DNA of 64,000 bases, taken from contig JACKPB010000006.1 in NCBI GenBank assembly GCA_024233875.1, forward strand, positions 1 to 64,000. Reading direction: 5' to 3'. The translations under genes and the position numbers were made by a program. Below, piece after piece: positions 17,220-27,200 of this stretch. The DNA comes from Leptospiraceae bacterium (GTDB lineage Bacteria; Spirochaetota; Leptospiria; Leptospirales; Leptospiraceae). Positions within the stretch are counted from its first letter, which is position 1. Every line of letters starts with the position of its first letter. The notes under the pieces were generated by a model. It saw only the letters and a list, made by a program, of their open reading frames with translations. It had not been told where the DNA came from and searched no databases.

Positions 17220-19555
17220 AGACCTTAAATAAAAAAATTTTGAGGCAAATCAAATCACTTCGTGTTCAGGTTGTGACCATAGGTTTGGTTGTAGCCTCAG
17301 GTGTAGCCATCTATATCGCTGCCAGAACAGCTTATGAATCCCTACTTTCAGCCAGAGATAAATTTTATATATCCTCATCCTTTTCGGATGGATTTGCTAC
17401 ACTGAAAAGAGCTCCGGAATCTGTTTTAGATGAGATTTCGAATCTCGAAGGTATCAGTATCGCAAAATCCCGAATTGAATTTGAAGTATTATTAGATATT
17501 CCTAATGATCCTATCCCTTCGGGAGCTAGGTTTGTTTCCATTACCGAAGGAATCAACACACCTCATATTCGATCGGGAAGATTGCCGGAAGGAGAGAATG
17601 AAGTATTGTTGAGCGAAGCATTTGCTCTTGCCAATCATCTGAAGGAGGGGGATAGGATTCAGGCACTTCCGGGAGGAGTTAAGAAGGAATTCCTCATCAG
17701 CGGTACCGCACTTTCCCCTGAGTTTATCTACATATTTCGCGGTAGCAATCCTCTTCCTGACGATAAGCACTATGGTGTGTTTTGGATGGAGCGTTCCGGA
17801 ATGGAAAATTATTTCGGAATGAAGGGGGCATTCAATTCCTTAGTTTTCAAAATCAATCATGGAGTGCCCGGTAAAGCCTTGCTGAGAAAGATAGATTCTA
17901 TTCTGGATGAATATGGTGGATACAATTCTTTCTTAAGAGAAAAGCTCCCCTCTCACTCTTTTTTGAAGGATGAATTCACTCAACTCAAATCTACAGCCCT
18001 TACCCTCCCTCTGATTTTCCTGGGAGTTGCTGCTTTTTTATTGCATATCGTATCATCAAGAATCATTGCTCAGGAAAGAGAACAAATCGCAACCCTAAAG
18101 GCTCTAGGATATGCGAATCTGGAAGTTGCCTTCCATTATTTGAAATTGATTTCTATCATCAGTTCTACGGGAGCTTTATTGGGAAGTATTTTGGGATACT
18201 ATTTAGGAAGTTTGATGACGGATCTTTATGGTGAATACTACAGGTTTCCCAATCTTGTTAGTTTACCCGATATCATTCTTGGAATCAAAGGATTTTTGAT
18301 AGGAGTTTTTGCCGGAATTTTGGGTTCTTTTCTATCAATTCGTAAAATCTTATCCCTGCAACCCGCTCAGGCTATGAGACCACCGGTACCGATTTTATTT
18401 AAGAAAAATTTCTTGGAATTCATTGGAGGATATCTCGGTATCAAGAGTAGAATTGTATTCCGAAATCTGACAAGAAAACCCCTCAGAGCAATGATTGTGA
18501 TCCTGGGTATCTCATCTTCAGTTATGATTATGGTCCTGGGTTTGTTTTTTACCGATGCATTTGATCATATGATGGATTTACAGTTTGATATTCTTCAGAG
18601 AGAATCGGTTACAGTTTATTTAGCACGACCTGTATCACGTAAAGTTGTCTATGAAATGAATCATTATCCCGGAGTTATTTTTACTGAAGGGTATCGTATG
18701 GTTCCCATCAAAATATTCAAAGGAAATTTAGTGAAAGAATTAGCTCTTCAGGGAGTTCCTGATTCGGCTAAGTTACGAAGGATCATTCGAAAAGATGGAA
18801 AAGTAATCATTCCCCCGAAACAGGGTATTTATTTAAACTCAACAGTAGCGGATAAATTAGGTATTCAGATCGGTGAAAGTATCTCAGTCCAGGTATTGGA
18901 AGGGAGGCGGAATCGAAAAAATATTTATGTAGAAGGTACTATTGAAGAAATTATGGGTCAGGGAGCCTATATGCATATTGATTCGGTGAATGACCTTACC
19001 GGAGAGGGGGATAGTGTAAATCTTTTGGCTCTCCGAATCGACACTACTATGGAAGCCAATCTTTTGCAGGAGTTGAAAAATATTCCTCTCATCAATAGTA
19101 TCTCTACCAGAAAAGCTACCCTCGGACTATTCAAGGAGTTGATGTCTCAGAGTATTTTAGCTACAGCTTTTGTGATACTTATTTTCGCATCTGTAATTTC
19201 GGTTGGTGTCATTTATAACACGGCAATGATAGCACTATCCGAAAGAACATTTGAATTGGGTAGTCTTAGGGTTCTAGGTTTTACAAAAAATGAAGTATTC
19301 GGAATCCTATCCGGAGAATTGAGTGTAGAAGTATTGATTGCTCTTCCGATTGGTTGCGGTTGGGGTTATTTATTTGCCTATTTGATGATCAATTCAGTAC
19401 AGACGGAAGGATTTTCTTTACCTCTTTCCGTTTCATTTAAGACTTATTTCATATCGTTACTTACAACTATTATTACAGCTATTATCAGTAATGCAATTCT
19501 ATATAGAAAAATTCAGAAGATGGATTTGATTTCTATTTTAAAAATAAGGGAATAG
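17216..19555 (+). CDS. ABC transporter permease with two FtsX domains
   Basis: 779 aa. TM1 lies near the N-terminus (about residues 14-32). A large extracytoplasmic region follows, then an FtsX block of three helices (about 255-380), a second TM plus extracytoplasmic part (about 415-640), and a final FtsX block (about 645-770). The layout matches duplicated FtsX permeases (8-10 helices, as in LolCE-like or DevC-like pumps), not the four-helix MacB. It starts at GTG 17216, overlapping the ATPase gene. The substrate is unknown; the adjacent membrane-fusion protein argues for export across the envelope. Confidence 0.85.
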   Translation: MKTLNKKILRQIKSLRVQVVTIGLVVASGVAIYIAARTAYESLLSARDKFYISSSFSDGFATLKRAPESVLDEISNLEGISIAKSRIEFEVLLDIPNDPIPSGARFVSITEGINTPHIRSGRLPEGENEVLLSEAFALANHLKEGDRIQALPGGVKKEFLISGTALSPEFIYIFRGSNPLPDDKHYGVFWMERSGMENYFGMKGAFNSLVFKINHGVPGKALLRKIDSILDEYGGYNSFLREKLPSHSFLKDEFTQLKSTALTLPLIFLGVAAFLLHIVSSRIIAQEREQIATLKALGYANLEVAFHYLKLISIISSTGALLGSILGYYLGSLMTDLYGEYYRFPNLVSLPDIILGIKGFLIGVFAGILGSFLSIRKILSLQPAQAMRPPVPILFKKNFLEFIGGYLGIKSRIVFRNLTRKPLRAMIVILGISSSVMIMVLGLFFTDAFDHMMDLQFDILQRESVTVYLARPVSRKVVYEMNHYPGVIFTEGYRMVPIKIFKGNLVKELALQGVPDSAKLRRIIRKDGKVIIPPKQGIYLNSTVADKLGIQIGESISVQVLEGRRNRKNIYVEGTIEEIMGQGAYMHIDSVNDLTGEGDSVNLLALRIDTTMEANLLQELKNIPLINSISTRKATLGLFKELMSQSILATAFVILIFASVISVGVIYNTAMIALSERTFELGSLRVLGFTKNEVFGILSGELSVEVLIALPIGCGWGYLFAYLMINSVQTEGFSLPLSVSFKTYFISLLTTIITAIISNAILYRKIQKMDLISILKIRE

Positions 19556-19569
19556 TTTGGAGAATAAAA

Positions 19570-20427
19570 ATGAAAGTTCTAATCAAAAGTATATATTTTA
19601 AAATCCTCGTGGGTGTAGTAGTCATTGCTATTCTGTTCTCTATTTTTTCTAAACCCGAAGGATTCGATGTGGATACGGGCCAAATCACCCGCGGAAAATT
19701 TTCTCTAGAGATAGAAGAAATTTGTTATACAAAAGTAATCGAAAAATACTCCCTCTATGCTCCTGTAAGTGGAATTTTGAAACGGATACATCTCAGAGTT
19801 GGAGATAGGGTCAATAAGGGGGACTTATTGGCAATTGTGAATTGGGATTTCGATAGACTAATGTACTCACCCATTTCAGGAACCATTTTAAGAATTATAA
19901 GGCAGAGTGAGGGGCCGGTGGCTATGGGGATGCCGATTCTTGATCTGGGGGATCTTTCTGCTATGGAAATATACTCGGAGGTTCTTTCTAAATCAGCCGG
20001 AGAAATTCAGATTGGTGATCCTGTAGAGATTACAGGCTTCGGGGAAACTACTTTGAATGGAAAAGTGAAATCGGTTGAACCAATAGCCTTTACTAAAGTA
20101 TCGACTCTGGGAGTTGAAGAAAAGAGAGTGAATGTCCTCATAGATTTTCCGATTCAGGAAAAATTAGGTGATGGTTACCAACTCAAATGTAAAATTTTAA
20201 CAGGTATAGTAGAAAATAGTTTATTGATCCCTTCCGCTTCTCTCTTTCGGGAGGAGAAAGATTGGTATGTATTTCAGAAAAAAGATGGAAAGGCTTCTAG
20301 GGTAAAAGTGGAGATTAGCGGTCGTAATACAAATTATGCCAGATTGATGTCAGGACTAAAGGAAAATGATTCTGTGATTCTTTATCCCGGGGACAATATA
20401 AAAGAAGGAGTGTATTTAAAAGAATAA
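19570..20427 (+). CDS. HlyD-like membrane-fusion (periplasmic adaptor) protein
   Basis: 285 aa. A single N-terminal transmembrane helix (about residues 9-26) anchors a periplasmic part with a lipoyl/barrel-sandwich motif (YAPVSGILKRIHLRVGDRV, then YSPISGTILRI) and a beta-barrel domain. There is almost no alpha-helical hairpin, so this is a short adaptor that may not reach an outer-membrane channel by itself. It begins 14 bp after the permease and is last in the operon. Its stop is 2 bp from the stop of the convergent kinase gene. Confidence 0.85.
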   Translation: MKVLIKSIYFKILVGVVVIAILFSIFSKPEGFDVDTGQITRGKFSLEIEEICYTKVIEKYSLYAPVSGILKRIHLRVGDRVNKGDLLAIVNWDFDRLMYSPISGTILRIIRQSEGPVAMGMPILDLGDLSAMEIYSEVLSKSAGEIQIGDPVEITGFGETTLNGKVKSVEPIAFTKVSTLGVEEKRVNVLIDFPIQEKLGDGYQLKCKILTGIVENSLLIPSASLFREEKDWYVFQKKDGKASRVKVEISGRNTNYARLMSGLKENDSVILYPGDNIKEGVYLKE

Positions 20428-20429
20428 TT

Positions 20430-22472
20430 TCAGTTGATTGTAATTTCTGTTTTTGAATCCAAAAATTTTTCCAAGGTATCTAAAATATTGTTTAATTTGG
20501 CAGGTTTCTTTAAAATATATCTGATTCCTTCCTGATTGCATTTTTCAAATACCTCACTGGTAGCATCACCTGTGAATGCTATGACTTCAGATGTACAATT
20601 CAATTCTTTAAGTTTTGAGTTTACATCAAAACCTGAGATATCGGGTAAATTGATATCCAGAAAAATAATATCCGGAGACTCCGATAGTGCTAAATCAATA
20701 GCATCCTGACCATTTTCTGCGGTTAGTAGATTTTTAAAACCTTTGCTATTCAACAAATCTTTGAATAAGTATAGATTGATTTCTTCATCATCTACGATGA
20801 GATATTTCATTTCTAAGAGATTATCTAAATTATTTAATTGCAATAAATCATTTTTGTGATACAAACATTCATTCTTTTTCATACAAACCTGTTTACTTTC
20901 AATCCAGTTTGTACATGAATCTAGCTTGACTGTAAAAATAAAACCGGCTCCCTCATGGTAGTCTTTTTCTACCCAAAGATCACCTCCCAAATCACGAGCA
21001 GCTTTCCTGGCTATATGGAGTCCCAATCCTATTCCTTTTATGGACCTATTTTCGGGTTGCAATTGAGTAAAAGCATCAAATAGAATTTCTTCCTGCCCAT
21101 CCGGAATGCCCGGACCTGTATCACGAACACTTCCTCTCAAAGTATGATTTTCTTCAGACCAATTCAGATCAAAAAATATCTCTCCTTCCTTTGTCCATTT
21201 GATTGCATTTGAGAGAAGATTACGTATTATATCAAATAATTTCTTAGGATCACCATAAAAGTATTTTGGAATAGATTTCATAATTTGATAATTCAATTGT
21301 ACTGTAGTATTGGGTTTGTATACATCTATAATTTCTTTTATTCCCTTTTCCAATGAGAAGCAAATATTTAGATTTGAGGAATTGTATTCATACTTAACAA
21401 AGTCAAGCATCTCTTCTATTAGAATTACTGTTTGGGAGAGTGATGACCTTAGGTGCTCTAAGGCTTTGGAATCAGATCCAATTAGTTCTACTGATGATAA
21501 AGCTGTTTGCATTGGGGTACGGAGTTCATGATTGATTCTTCCCAAAAATTCCGATTTAACCCGGGAGGCTTCTTCAGCTTTTTCTTTTTGAATTTTTAAC
21601 TCCAAAGTTCTTTCTTCTACTAATTTCTCCTGATCATTCAATAATAGGGTAAGTTTAAGATTGTTCTTTTGGAGAAGGTACTCCCTATGCTGAATGATTC
21701 TTCTCATACGATCAAAAGCTTTAGAAAGTTGTCTTAGATCTGATCCTGAATATCTGATAGTTTTATGTTTTTGAAAATTACCACTACTGATATCCTCTGC
21801 ACTCCTGATGAATTCCTGAAAACTTTTAGTCAATGAATATGAGAATACATAAGATAGGAAGAGTCCTAGTGTTAGAAAAATAATATATATGGCTATGGAT
21901 ATACTTAAGTCTTCCTTCAAACGAATTTTGATCTCTTCCGTAGATATAGATGCACCCATAATGTATTGTCTTCCGGATTTATCATAATAAGGAATGAGAA
22001 CACTCCTTCCCGATCCCCATTTGTTTTCAAAACTGGAATAAACAGGTTTAGTTTTTCCTAAAACTGATGAAAATGAATTTGGATCCGAATGGAGATCAAA
22101 AAATTTAGCATGATCATTTTTTCTAATATCCTTTTCCGGAGAGGTTGCGGTAGTAAAATAAATTTTGTCCGGAGAAAGAACGATTACACTCCAGATATAT
22201 TGTAGACCAATTTTTTTGCATATTCGGTTGTGTCTCTCAACAATTTCATTATAGGTATCATTTGTGATACTGTTTTGATTTAGAATTCGAGAATGGTAAT
22301 CTGGAGGTAAAAATTCATGAGATGATACAGCTGAAGTGAAAAGAGTTTTGTCTATCCCCCTTGTGTATTCTTCAGATCTTGATTTGTAATTTAAATATCC
22401 GGAAATTGAGCAAATAAGAATGACTAAAATGGATGAAATTATAAACATTCTAGTTCGGACTGTAAAATTCAT
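20430..22472 (-). CDS. Membrane-bound hybrid sensor histidine kinase
   Basis: 680 aa. TM1 is near residues 9-26. A periplasmic sensor region of about 150 residues follows, then TM2 near 190-212, HAMP, a short coiled coil, HisKA with phospho-acceptor H315 (NHELRTP), HATPase (N box near 420, DTGPGIP, GIGLGLHIA) and a C-terminal receiver with D606 (IIFLDINLP). No DNA-binding output or HPt is attached, so a separate phosphotransfer partner is expected. It converges on the ABC export operon with only 2 bp between the stop codons. The ligand is unknown. Confidence 0.9.
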   Translation of the reverse strand: MNFTVRTRMFIISSILVILICSISGYLNYKSRSEEYTRGIDKTLFTSAVSSHEFLPPDYHSRILNQNSITNDTYNEIVERHNRICKKIGLQYIWSVIVLSPDKIYFTTATSPEKDIRKNDHAKFFDLHSDPNSFSSVLGKTKPVYSSFENKWGSGRSVLIPYYDKSGRQYIMGASISTEEIKIRLKEDLSISIAIYIIFLTLGLFLSYVFSYSLTKSFQEFIRSAEDISSGNFQKHKTIRYSGSDLRQLSKAFDRMRRIIQHREYLLQKNNLKLTLLLNDQEKLVEERTLELKIQKEKAEEASRVKSEFLGRINHELRTPMQTALSSVELIGSDSKALEHLRSSLSQTVILIEEMLDFVKYEYNSSNLNICFSLEKGIKEIIDVYKPNTTVQLNYQIMKSIPKYFYGDPKKLFDIIRNLLSNAIKWTKEGEIFFDLNWSEENHTLRGSVRDTGPGIPDGQEEILFDAFTQLQPENRSIKGIGLGLHIARKAARDLGGDLWVEKDYHEGAGFIFTVKLDSCTNWIESKQVCMKKNECLYHKNDLLQLNNLDNLLEMKYLIVDDEEINLYLFKDLLNSKGFKNLLTAENGQDAIDLALSESPDIIFLDINLPDISGFDVNSKLKELNCTSEVIAFTGDATSEVFEKCNQEGIRYILKKPAKLNNILDTLEKFLDSKTEITIN

Positions 22473-22740
22473 ATTTTTGTACTCTGTCTCATGAAGGATC
22501 CCTAAGATATTTTTTTCTAAGAAAATTTAAGACCAATAAATAAAGAGTAGAATAACTTTCTAATGATGAAATTGAAAAGAAAAAAAATATTATAATTTTC
22601 ATATAATTTTCTAAAATGATTCAATATAAGACTTAGAAGGTTGCTTATCGTAGCTTTTACTATTTCTTTATGAAATCATATCTATCTGCATGTTTTCTTG
22701 AAACAAAAAAACTTAAATTTTAGACACAAAAACAACTAAA

Positions 22741-22892
22741 GGGCACTTCTAAAAACTCTAACAGGGCTTTTTAAAAGAGATAAATTTATTGGAGTTCTAC
22801 CCCAAACCCTGCTTTTTTCGGGAAATATGTAAGAATTAAAAAAAACTTCTACTACTAAATTCCAAAAAAAATGGTAAATAGACATTTCCTTA
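22741..22892 (+). repeat. Structured dispersed repeat, family 3, copy 2
   Basis: A 152-bp copy beginning GGGCACTTCTAAAAACTC, with CAGGGCTTTT in the first hairpin and AAACCCTGCTTTTTTCGG downstream, then TGGTAAATAGACATTTCC at the right end. It shares the left end, the AAACCCTGCTTTTTTC block, GAAATAT and the right end with copies at 13571 and 60661. The remaining DNA in the spacer 22473-23024 shows no gene. Confidence 0.65.
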
Positions 22893-23024
22893 AGAAGGAA
22901 TCGGGATTTTTTGAATACCCCAATATGGTAAAAGTTTATTCGAAATACACACTTATTATGTAATGAATTAAAAGTATAAAAAATTAGTCAAGAAATTATA
23001 ATTAGAATAATTCAGATTCAAATT

Positions 23025-23777
23025 TCAGGATTCAATTGTGAAAATCTCTTTAGCTTCATTGATATGGTTCAAACCGATAGCTATGAGAAGAGGATTTATA
23101 AAATTATTCTTTGTTAAAACTGATTTCGCTTCACGGAGATTTGTTACAATGACTTCATTAGTTTCCCTTCCCAGATTGGAGCCTATGATGAAAGAAGTCT
23201 CAGGTGGTTTCCCGGCCTGAAGAAATTTATCTATGATATCAAAAATTCGTGAATGACCCATGAAAATAATATGAGCTTCTGTATTGGGGATGTCTACCGG
23301 TGAAATTTCCTTATCCCAATATCCACTCCAATAGGAAATACTACGGGCACTTTCCCTGTGTGTAAGAGATTCATTTAATTTCTTAGCTAAAAGCTGAGGG
23401 CTGGAGATACCCGGGATGAGTTCAGAAGAGATATTATTTTCTCTCAAAGCATTCAATTCTTCTGAAGATCTTGCAAAAAAACTGAGATCTCCGGCTTTGA
23501 GGCGCACAGTTTTTTTTCCACTTTTAGCATAATTGACTAGCAAATCATTTATTTCACTTTGCTTCTTACTATGAATTCCTTTTTTCTTTCCGACATGAAT
23601 CCATTCTGAATTTGGATAGAAAACTTCAAGAGCTTCCAAATACATATCATGAAGTACAACCTCTGCCTGACTTAAAATACTGTGGGCTTCAAGGGTCAAA
23701 TAAGAAGGATCTCCGCTACCTCCTCCGATTAGATAAACAGTATTTTCTTTAAATTTGGTAGGAGGAAGTGGTAGCAT
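23025..23777 (-). CDS. cobA: Uroporphyrinogen-III C-methyltransferase-like protein (SUMT)
   Basis: 250 aa tetrapyrrole methylase. The N-terminus GGGSGDPSYLTL corresponds to the family GxGxGDPxLLT motif, and PGISS and LTHRESARS follow as expected. The second motif, usually KGGDPxxFGRG, reads KAGDLSFFARS here, so it is diverged. SUMT makes precorrin-2 from uroporphyrinogen III with two S-adenosylmethionine. Together with the preceding dehydrogenase/ferrochelatase gene it would supply siroheme for sulfite reductase. It is the last gene of the sulfate operon and overlaps that gene by 29 bp; GGAG lies about 10 bases before the ATG. Confidence 0.85.
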   Translation of the reverse strand: MLPLPPTKFKENTVYLIGGGSGDPSYLTLEAHSILSQAEVVLHDMYLEALEVFYPNSEWIHVGKKKGIHSKKQSEINDLLVNYAKSGKKTVRLKAGDLSFFARSSEELNALRENNISSELIPGISSPQLLAKKLNESLTHRESARSISYWSGYWDKEISPVDIPNTEAHIIFMGHSRIFDIIDKFLQAGKPPETSFIIGSNLGRETNEVIVTNLREAKSVLTKNNFINPLLIAIGLNHINEAKEIFTIES

Positions 23778-24300
23778 AATCCCGAACTCCTGAATTTGAT
23801 TTTTGTTTTTTTAAAAGTCTTTCTTCGGCCAGTTTACCTACATAGGAATTGATTTGGGAAAGATTCATTTTATTTTCAATCTCTTCACGTATCATTTTGG
23901 CTCCGCCGGGAGATTTCCCATAAGTACTTATGAAAATTGTAAAGTTAGAATAAATCAATGATGAAGCAGAGATAAAATCAGATGAGTCTACCTGGTCTAT
24001 GAAATTAATTAATTTACCCTTCTTTCTTGCTTCAAGAAATATTTTGTATTCTTCTTCCGGATCATTGATACCACAATAGATGACTGAATAGGGGTCCATG
24101 TCTCCTGTTTCATACTTACGTTCTATCAACTCAAGAAAATCATATCTGCGAAATTCTTCTAAAAATACATCTGAAATGACTCGCACTTTCTTATTCAATT
24201 GAGATAGAGTGCGTAATTTTTCGAGAGCGGATTTTCCTCCCCCTATCAGGAGGATGTCTTTATTCGAAATATCTAAAAGAATGGGTAGATATGTTTTCAT
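23749..24300 (-). CDS. Precorrin-2 dehydrogenase / sirohydrochlorin ferrochelatase (CysG N-domain, Met8-like)
   Basis: 183 aa. The NAD-binding motif is GGGKSALEK (about residues 20-28). Family landmarks are NFIDQVDSSDFISAS and FTIFISTYGKSPGGAKMIREEIE, which match the catalytic region of CysG-A/Met8. The enzyme oxidises precorrin-2 to sirohydrochlorin and may insert iron to give siroheme. Its place between cysN and the SUMT gene, with overlaps of 4 and 29 bp, makes the role in sulfite reductase cofactor supply almost certain. No sulfite reductase gene lies in the window. Confidence 0.9.
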   Translation of the reverse strand: MKTYLPILLDISNKDILLIGGGKSALEKLRTLSQLNKKVRVISDVFLEEFRRYDFLELIERKYETGDMDPYSVIYCGINDPEEEYKIFLEARKKGKLINFIDQVDSSDFISASSLIYSNFTIFISTYGKSPGGAKMIREEIENKMNLSQINSYVGKLAEERLLKKQKSNSGVRDYATTSSYQI

Positions 24301-25577
24301 ATAAATTCCTCTGATGTGATCATACCTGCTCCTGAAGTGTTATTAGTTAATTCGTCAATCAAAATAAATGATCCTGTGCTTCTATTTTCAAAATAATCAT
24401 CATAGACAAGGGGGCGCGAAGTTTTGATTATCACTCTAGCAATATCATTCAGTTCCAGAGAATTGATGTCTTTGATTTTACCTATCGTGCTTATATCAAT
24501 CTTGTAAACAATATCCAGAATTATGCATTTTATAAGAGATGTACCATGTTGAAGAAAATACTTTCCACCCTTCTGTAAAGGTTTGGTATCCATCCAGCAG
24601 ACATAAGTTATGATTTCATTCGAAACGATAGGAGGATTTTTCTCTGTTGTAATGAGATCTCCTCTACTTATATCCAATTCATTTTCCAAGCGAATTGTTA
24701 CTGAAAGTGGGGGACCTGCTTTTTCGATTTCTCTGTCAAATAGATCTATAGCTTTGATAGTAGTTTTCAAACCTGAAGGATAAATTACTACAGGATCACC
24801 TTTACGAAATATTCCTGCTGAAATCTGACCTGCATAACCTCTATAGTCGTGATGCTCATCTGACATAGGACGTATTACCCATTGGACAGACATTCTACCC
24901 AAATCATAATTCCAATCTTCACTGATAGGGACAGATTCTAAATACTCAAGTACAGTTTCTTTTTTGTACCAATTCATATTTTGGGACCTTTCTACCACAT
25001 TATCTCCCTGAAGAGCACTGATCGGAATGCAGTGAAGATCACGAATCCCTAATTTCTTAGAAAATTCTGTGTATTCATTTTGAATGCTTTCAAATATTTC
25101 TTCGGAATAATTTACCAGATCCATTTTATTAATGCATAAAATGATATGAGGAATTCCGAGCAAGGATACCAAAAATGTATGTCGCCGGGTTTGTTCGGAT
25201 ATACCTTTTCTTGCATCAACCAATAGAACAGCCAGATTGGCTGTGGATGCCCCTGTAACCATGTTTCTCGTATACTGGATGTGACCGGGGGTATCTGCGA
25301 TGATAAATTTTCTTTTGGGAGTAGCGAAATACTTATAAGCCACATCGATGGTAATACCCTGTTCTCTTTCAGCTTTCAATCCATCTGTAAGAAGGGCAAG
25401 GTTAGTGTATGCATCTCCTCTTTTTTCTGAAGATTCCCGAATCGCTGCAATTTGATCCTCAAAAATAGATTTGCTATCAAATAATAATCTTCCGATGAGT
25501 GTACTCTTTCCATCATCAACACTTCCTGCAGTAAGGATTCTTAACATATCCATATTTAAATATCTTTGATCATCCAC
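24297..25577 (-). CDS. cysN: Sulfate adenylyltransferase subunit 1 (GTPase)
   Basis: 426 aa EF-Tu-like GTPase. G1 is GSVDDGKST, the switch region has EREQGITIDVAY, G3 is DTPGH, G4 is NKMD, and two beta-barrel domains follow (PSGLKTTIKAI, DISRGDLI, STGSFILIDELTN). With CysD it makes APS from sulfate and ATP, using GTP hydrolysis to drive the reaction. No APS kinase (CysC) domain is fused, consistent with direct use of APS by the CysH here. The start is GTG at 25577, overlapping the CysD stop (TAGTG); Met codons at 9 and 11 are alternatives. It overlaps the next gene by 4 bp. Confidence 0.95.
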   Translation of the reverse strand: MDDQRYLNMDMLRILTAGSVDDGKSTLIGRLLFDSKSIFEDQIAAIRESSEKRGDAYTNLALLTDGLKAEREQGITIDVAYKYFATPKRKFIIADTPGHIQYTRNMVTGASTANLAVLLVDARKGISEQTRRHTFLVSLLGIPHIILCINKMDLVNYSEEIFESIQNEYTEFSKKLGIRDLHCIPISALQGDNVVERSQNMNWYKKETVLEYLESVPISEDWNYDLGRMSVQWVIRPMSDEHHDYRGYAGQISAGIFRKGDPVVIYPSGLKTTIKAIDLFDREIEKAGPPLSVTIRLENELDISRGDLITTEKNPPIVSNEIITYVCWMDTKPLQKGGKYFLQHGTSLIKCIILDIVYKIDISTIGKIKDINSLELNDIARVIIKTSRPLVYDDYFENRSTGSFILIDELTNNTSGAGMITSEEFI

Positions 25578-26479
25578 TAGAAATACCCCTCTTTTTTTCT
25601 ATCTTCCATTGCAGCTTCTGAACGTTTGTCATCTGCTCTTCCGCCCCTTTCAGTCACTCTGGCTTTTGCCACTTCCTGAATGATGTCCTCTAAACTATTG
25701 GCTTCGGACAAAACAGCTCCCGTGCAGGTCATGTCTCCTACCGTACGAAATCGAACCTGCATTTCAGATACTTTTTCGTTGGGTTCTGCCGGTAGAAAAT
25801 CTGATTCGGGGACAAGCATTCCATCCCGATAAAAACAATTCCTTTTGTGAGTGAAATATATTTCAGGGATATCTAAGTTCTCCATTTGAATGTATTGCCA
25901 GACATCCATTTCAGTCCAATTGCTAATGGGAAATACTCTGATGTGTTCCCCTTTGTGAATTTTACCATTGTATATGTTCCAGAGTTCCGGACGTTGTAGT
26001 TTTGGATCCCAGGCACCGAACTCATCACGAAAAGAAAAAATTCTTTCTTTTGATCTGGCTTTCTCTTCATCTCTCCTTGCCCCACCAAATGCCGCATCAA
26101 ACTTAAATTCTTCAATCGAATCCAAAAGAGTGGTCGTTTGCAATTTATTTCGACTTGAACCCTTTCCCCTTTCTTCTCTAACTCTTCCGGAATCGATCGA
26201 ATCCTGAACTTTTCTAACGATCAATTTCTCTCCGATTCGATCAATCAATCTGTCTCGAAACTGAATCGTTTCTGGAAAGTTGTGACCGGTATCTATATGA
26301 AGTAACGGGAATGGGAATCGGGAGGGACGGAATGCTTTTTCAGCAAGTCGAACCATAGTGATTGAATCCTTCCCTCCGGAAAAGAGAAGTACAGGTCGTT
26401 CAAACTGTGCGGCTACTTCTCTCATAATATAAATCGATTCAGCTTCTAATTGTTTTAAATGTTTGATTTTTTCATGCAT
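25577..26479 (-). CDS. cysD: Sulfate adenylyltransferase subunit 2
   Basis: 300 aa, the usual CysD length. The PP-loop ATP pyrophosphatase motif SGGKDS is near residue 34. HIDTGHNFPE, GGARRDEEKARSKER and the C-terminal GRADDKRSEAAMEDRKKEGYF region are all typical of CysD. It adenylates sulfate in complex with CysN, in the cytoplasm. It lies 10 bp after cysH and overlaps cysN by 1 bp. Confidence 0.97.
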   Translation of the reverse strand: MHEKIKHLKQLEAESIYIMREVAAQFERPVLLFSGGKDSITMVRLAEKAFRPSRFPFPLLHIDTGHNFPETIQFRDRLIDRIGEKLIVRKVQDSIDSGRVREERGKGSSRNKLQTTTLLDSIEEFKFDAAFGGARRDEEKARSKERIFSFRDEFGAWDPKLQRPELWNIYNGKIHKGEHIRVFPISNWTEMDVWQYIQMENLDIPEIYFTHKRNCFYRDGMLVPESDFLPAEPNEKVSEMQVRFRTVGDMTCTGAVLSEANSLEDIIQEVAKARVTERGGRADDKRSEAAMEDRKKEGYF

Positions 26480-26489
26480 CTAAATTACC

Positions 26490-27200
26490 TCATTCCTTTG
26501 TATGCAGACCGCATTCTTTTTGATTTTGATTTTCCCACCACCAGCGACCCGCACGTATAGATTCTCCTGGCAAGATCGCTCTCGTACAGGGTGCACATCC
26601 AATACTCGGAAATCCTTGATCATGCAATGGATTGTATGGAATATTATTTATTTTGATATGATTCCATACTTTCTCTTCAGTCCAATTCAATAGAGGATTC
26701 AATTTAATTAGATTAAATTTTTCATCCCATTCAGCGAATTGTATTTCAGATCTGGAGAGATCCTGTTCCCGTCTCAATCCTGTTACCCAAAATTTTGCCC
26801 GGTGAAGAGCTCTCCCGAGAGGAAGAATTTTTCGAATTCTACAGCATTCTTTCCTATTTTCTATAGAATCATAAAACGAATTGATTCCTTTCTCTTTGAT
26901 AAATGATTCCAGAGTTTCAAAATGGGGAAAATAAATTTCAAATTTTTTCTTTAGTACTCTTTCCGATTTTTCTATCAAATTGTATGTTTCATTATAAAGT
27001 CTACCTGTATCCAGAGTAATCAGTTTGAAGTCATATTTATTTTTTATAAGTAAATCGAGAACAACCTGATCTTCAATTCCCAAACTACTCGTAAATACAA
27101 CATCATTCTTATATTCCATTTGAATTTCAGCAATGACTTCAAATGGATCTTTTTCTTGAATGGAATCATTCAATTTTTGAATCAATAATTGATCTTTCAT
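26490..27200 (-). CDS. cysH: Assimilatory APS reductase (CysH family, Fe-S type)
   Basis: 236 aa. The catalytic KECGLH motif is at the C-terminus (C230). Two cysteine pairs (C119-C120 and C202-C205) that bind a 4Fe-4S cluster mark the bacterial APS reductase branch; the cluster-less PAPS reductases of enterobacteria lack them. The N-terminal PP-loop variant is SSLGIEDQV. It reduces adenylylsulfate to sulfite with thioredoxin. The choice of APS explains why no APS kinase gene is present. It overlaps cysA by 4 bp and precedes cysD. Confidence 0.95.
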   Translation of the reverse strand: MKDQLLIQKLNDSIQEKDPFEVIAEIQMEYKNDVVFTSSLGIEDQVVLDLLIKNKYDFKLITLDTGRLYNETYNLIEKSERVLKKKFEIYFPHFETLESFIKEKGINSFYDSIENRKECCRIRKILPLGRALHRAKFWVTGLRREQDLSRSEIQFAEWDEKFNLIKLNPLLNWTEEKVWNHIKINNIPYNPLHDQGFPSIGCAPCTRAILPGESIRAGRWWWENQNQKECGLHTKE

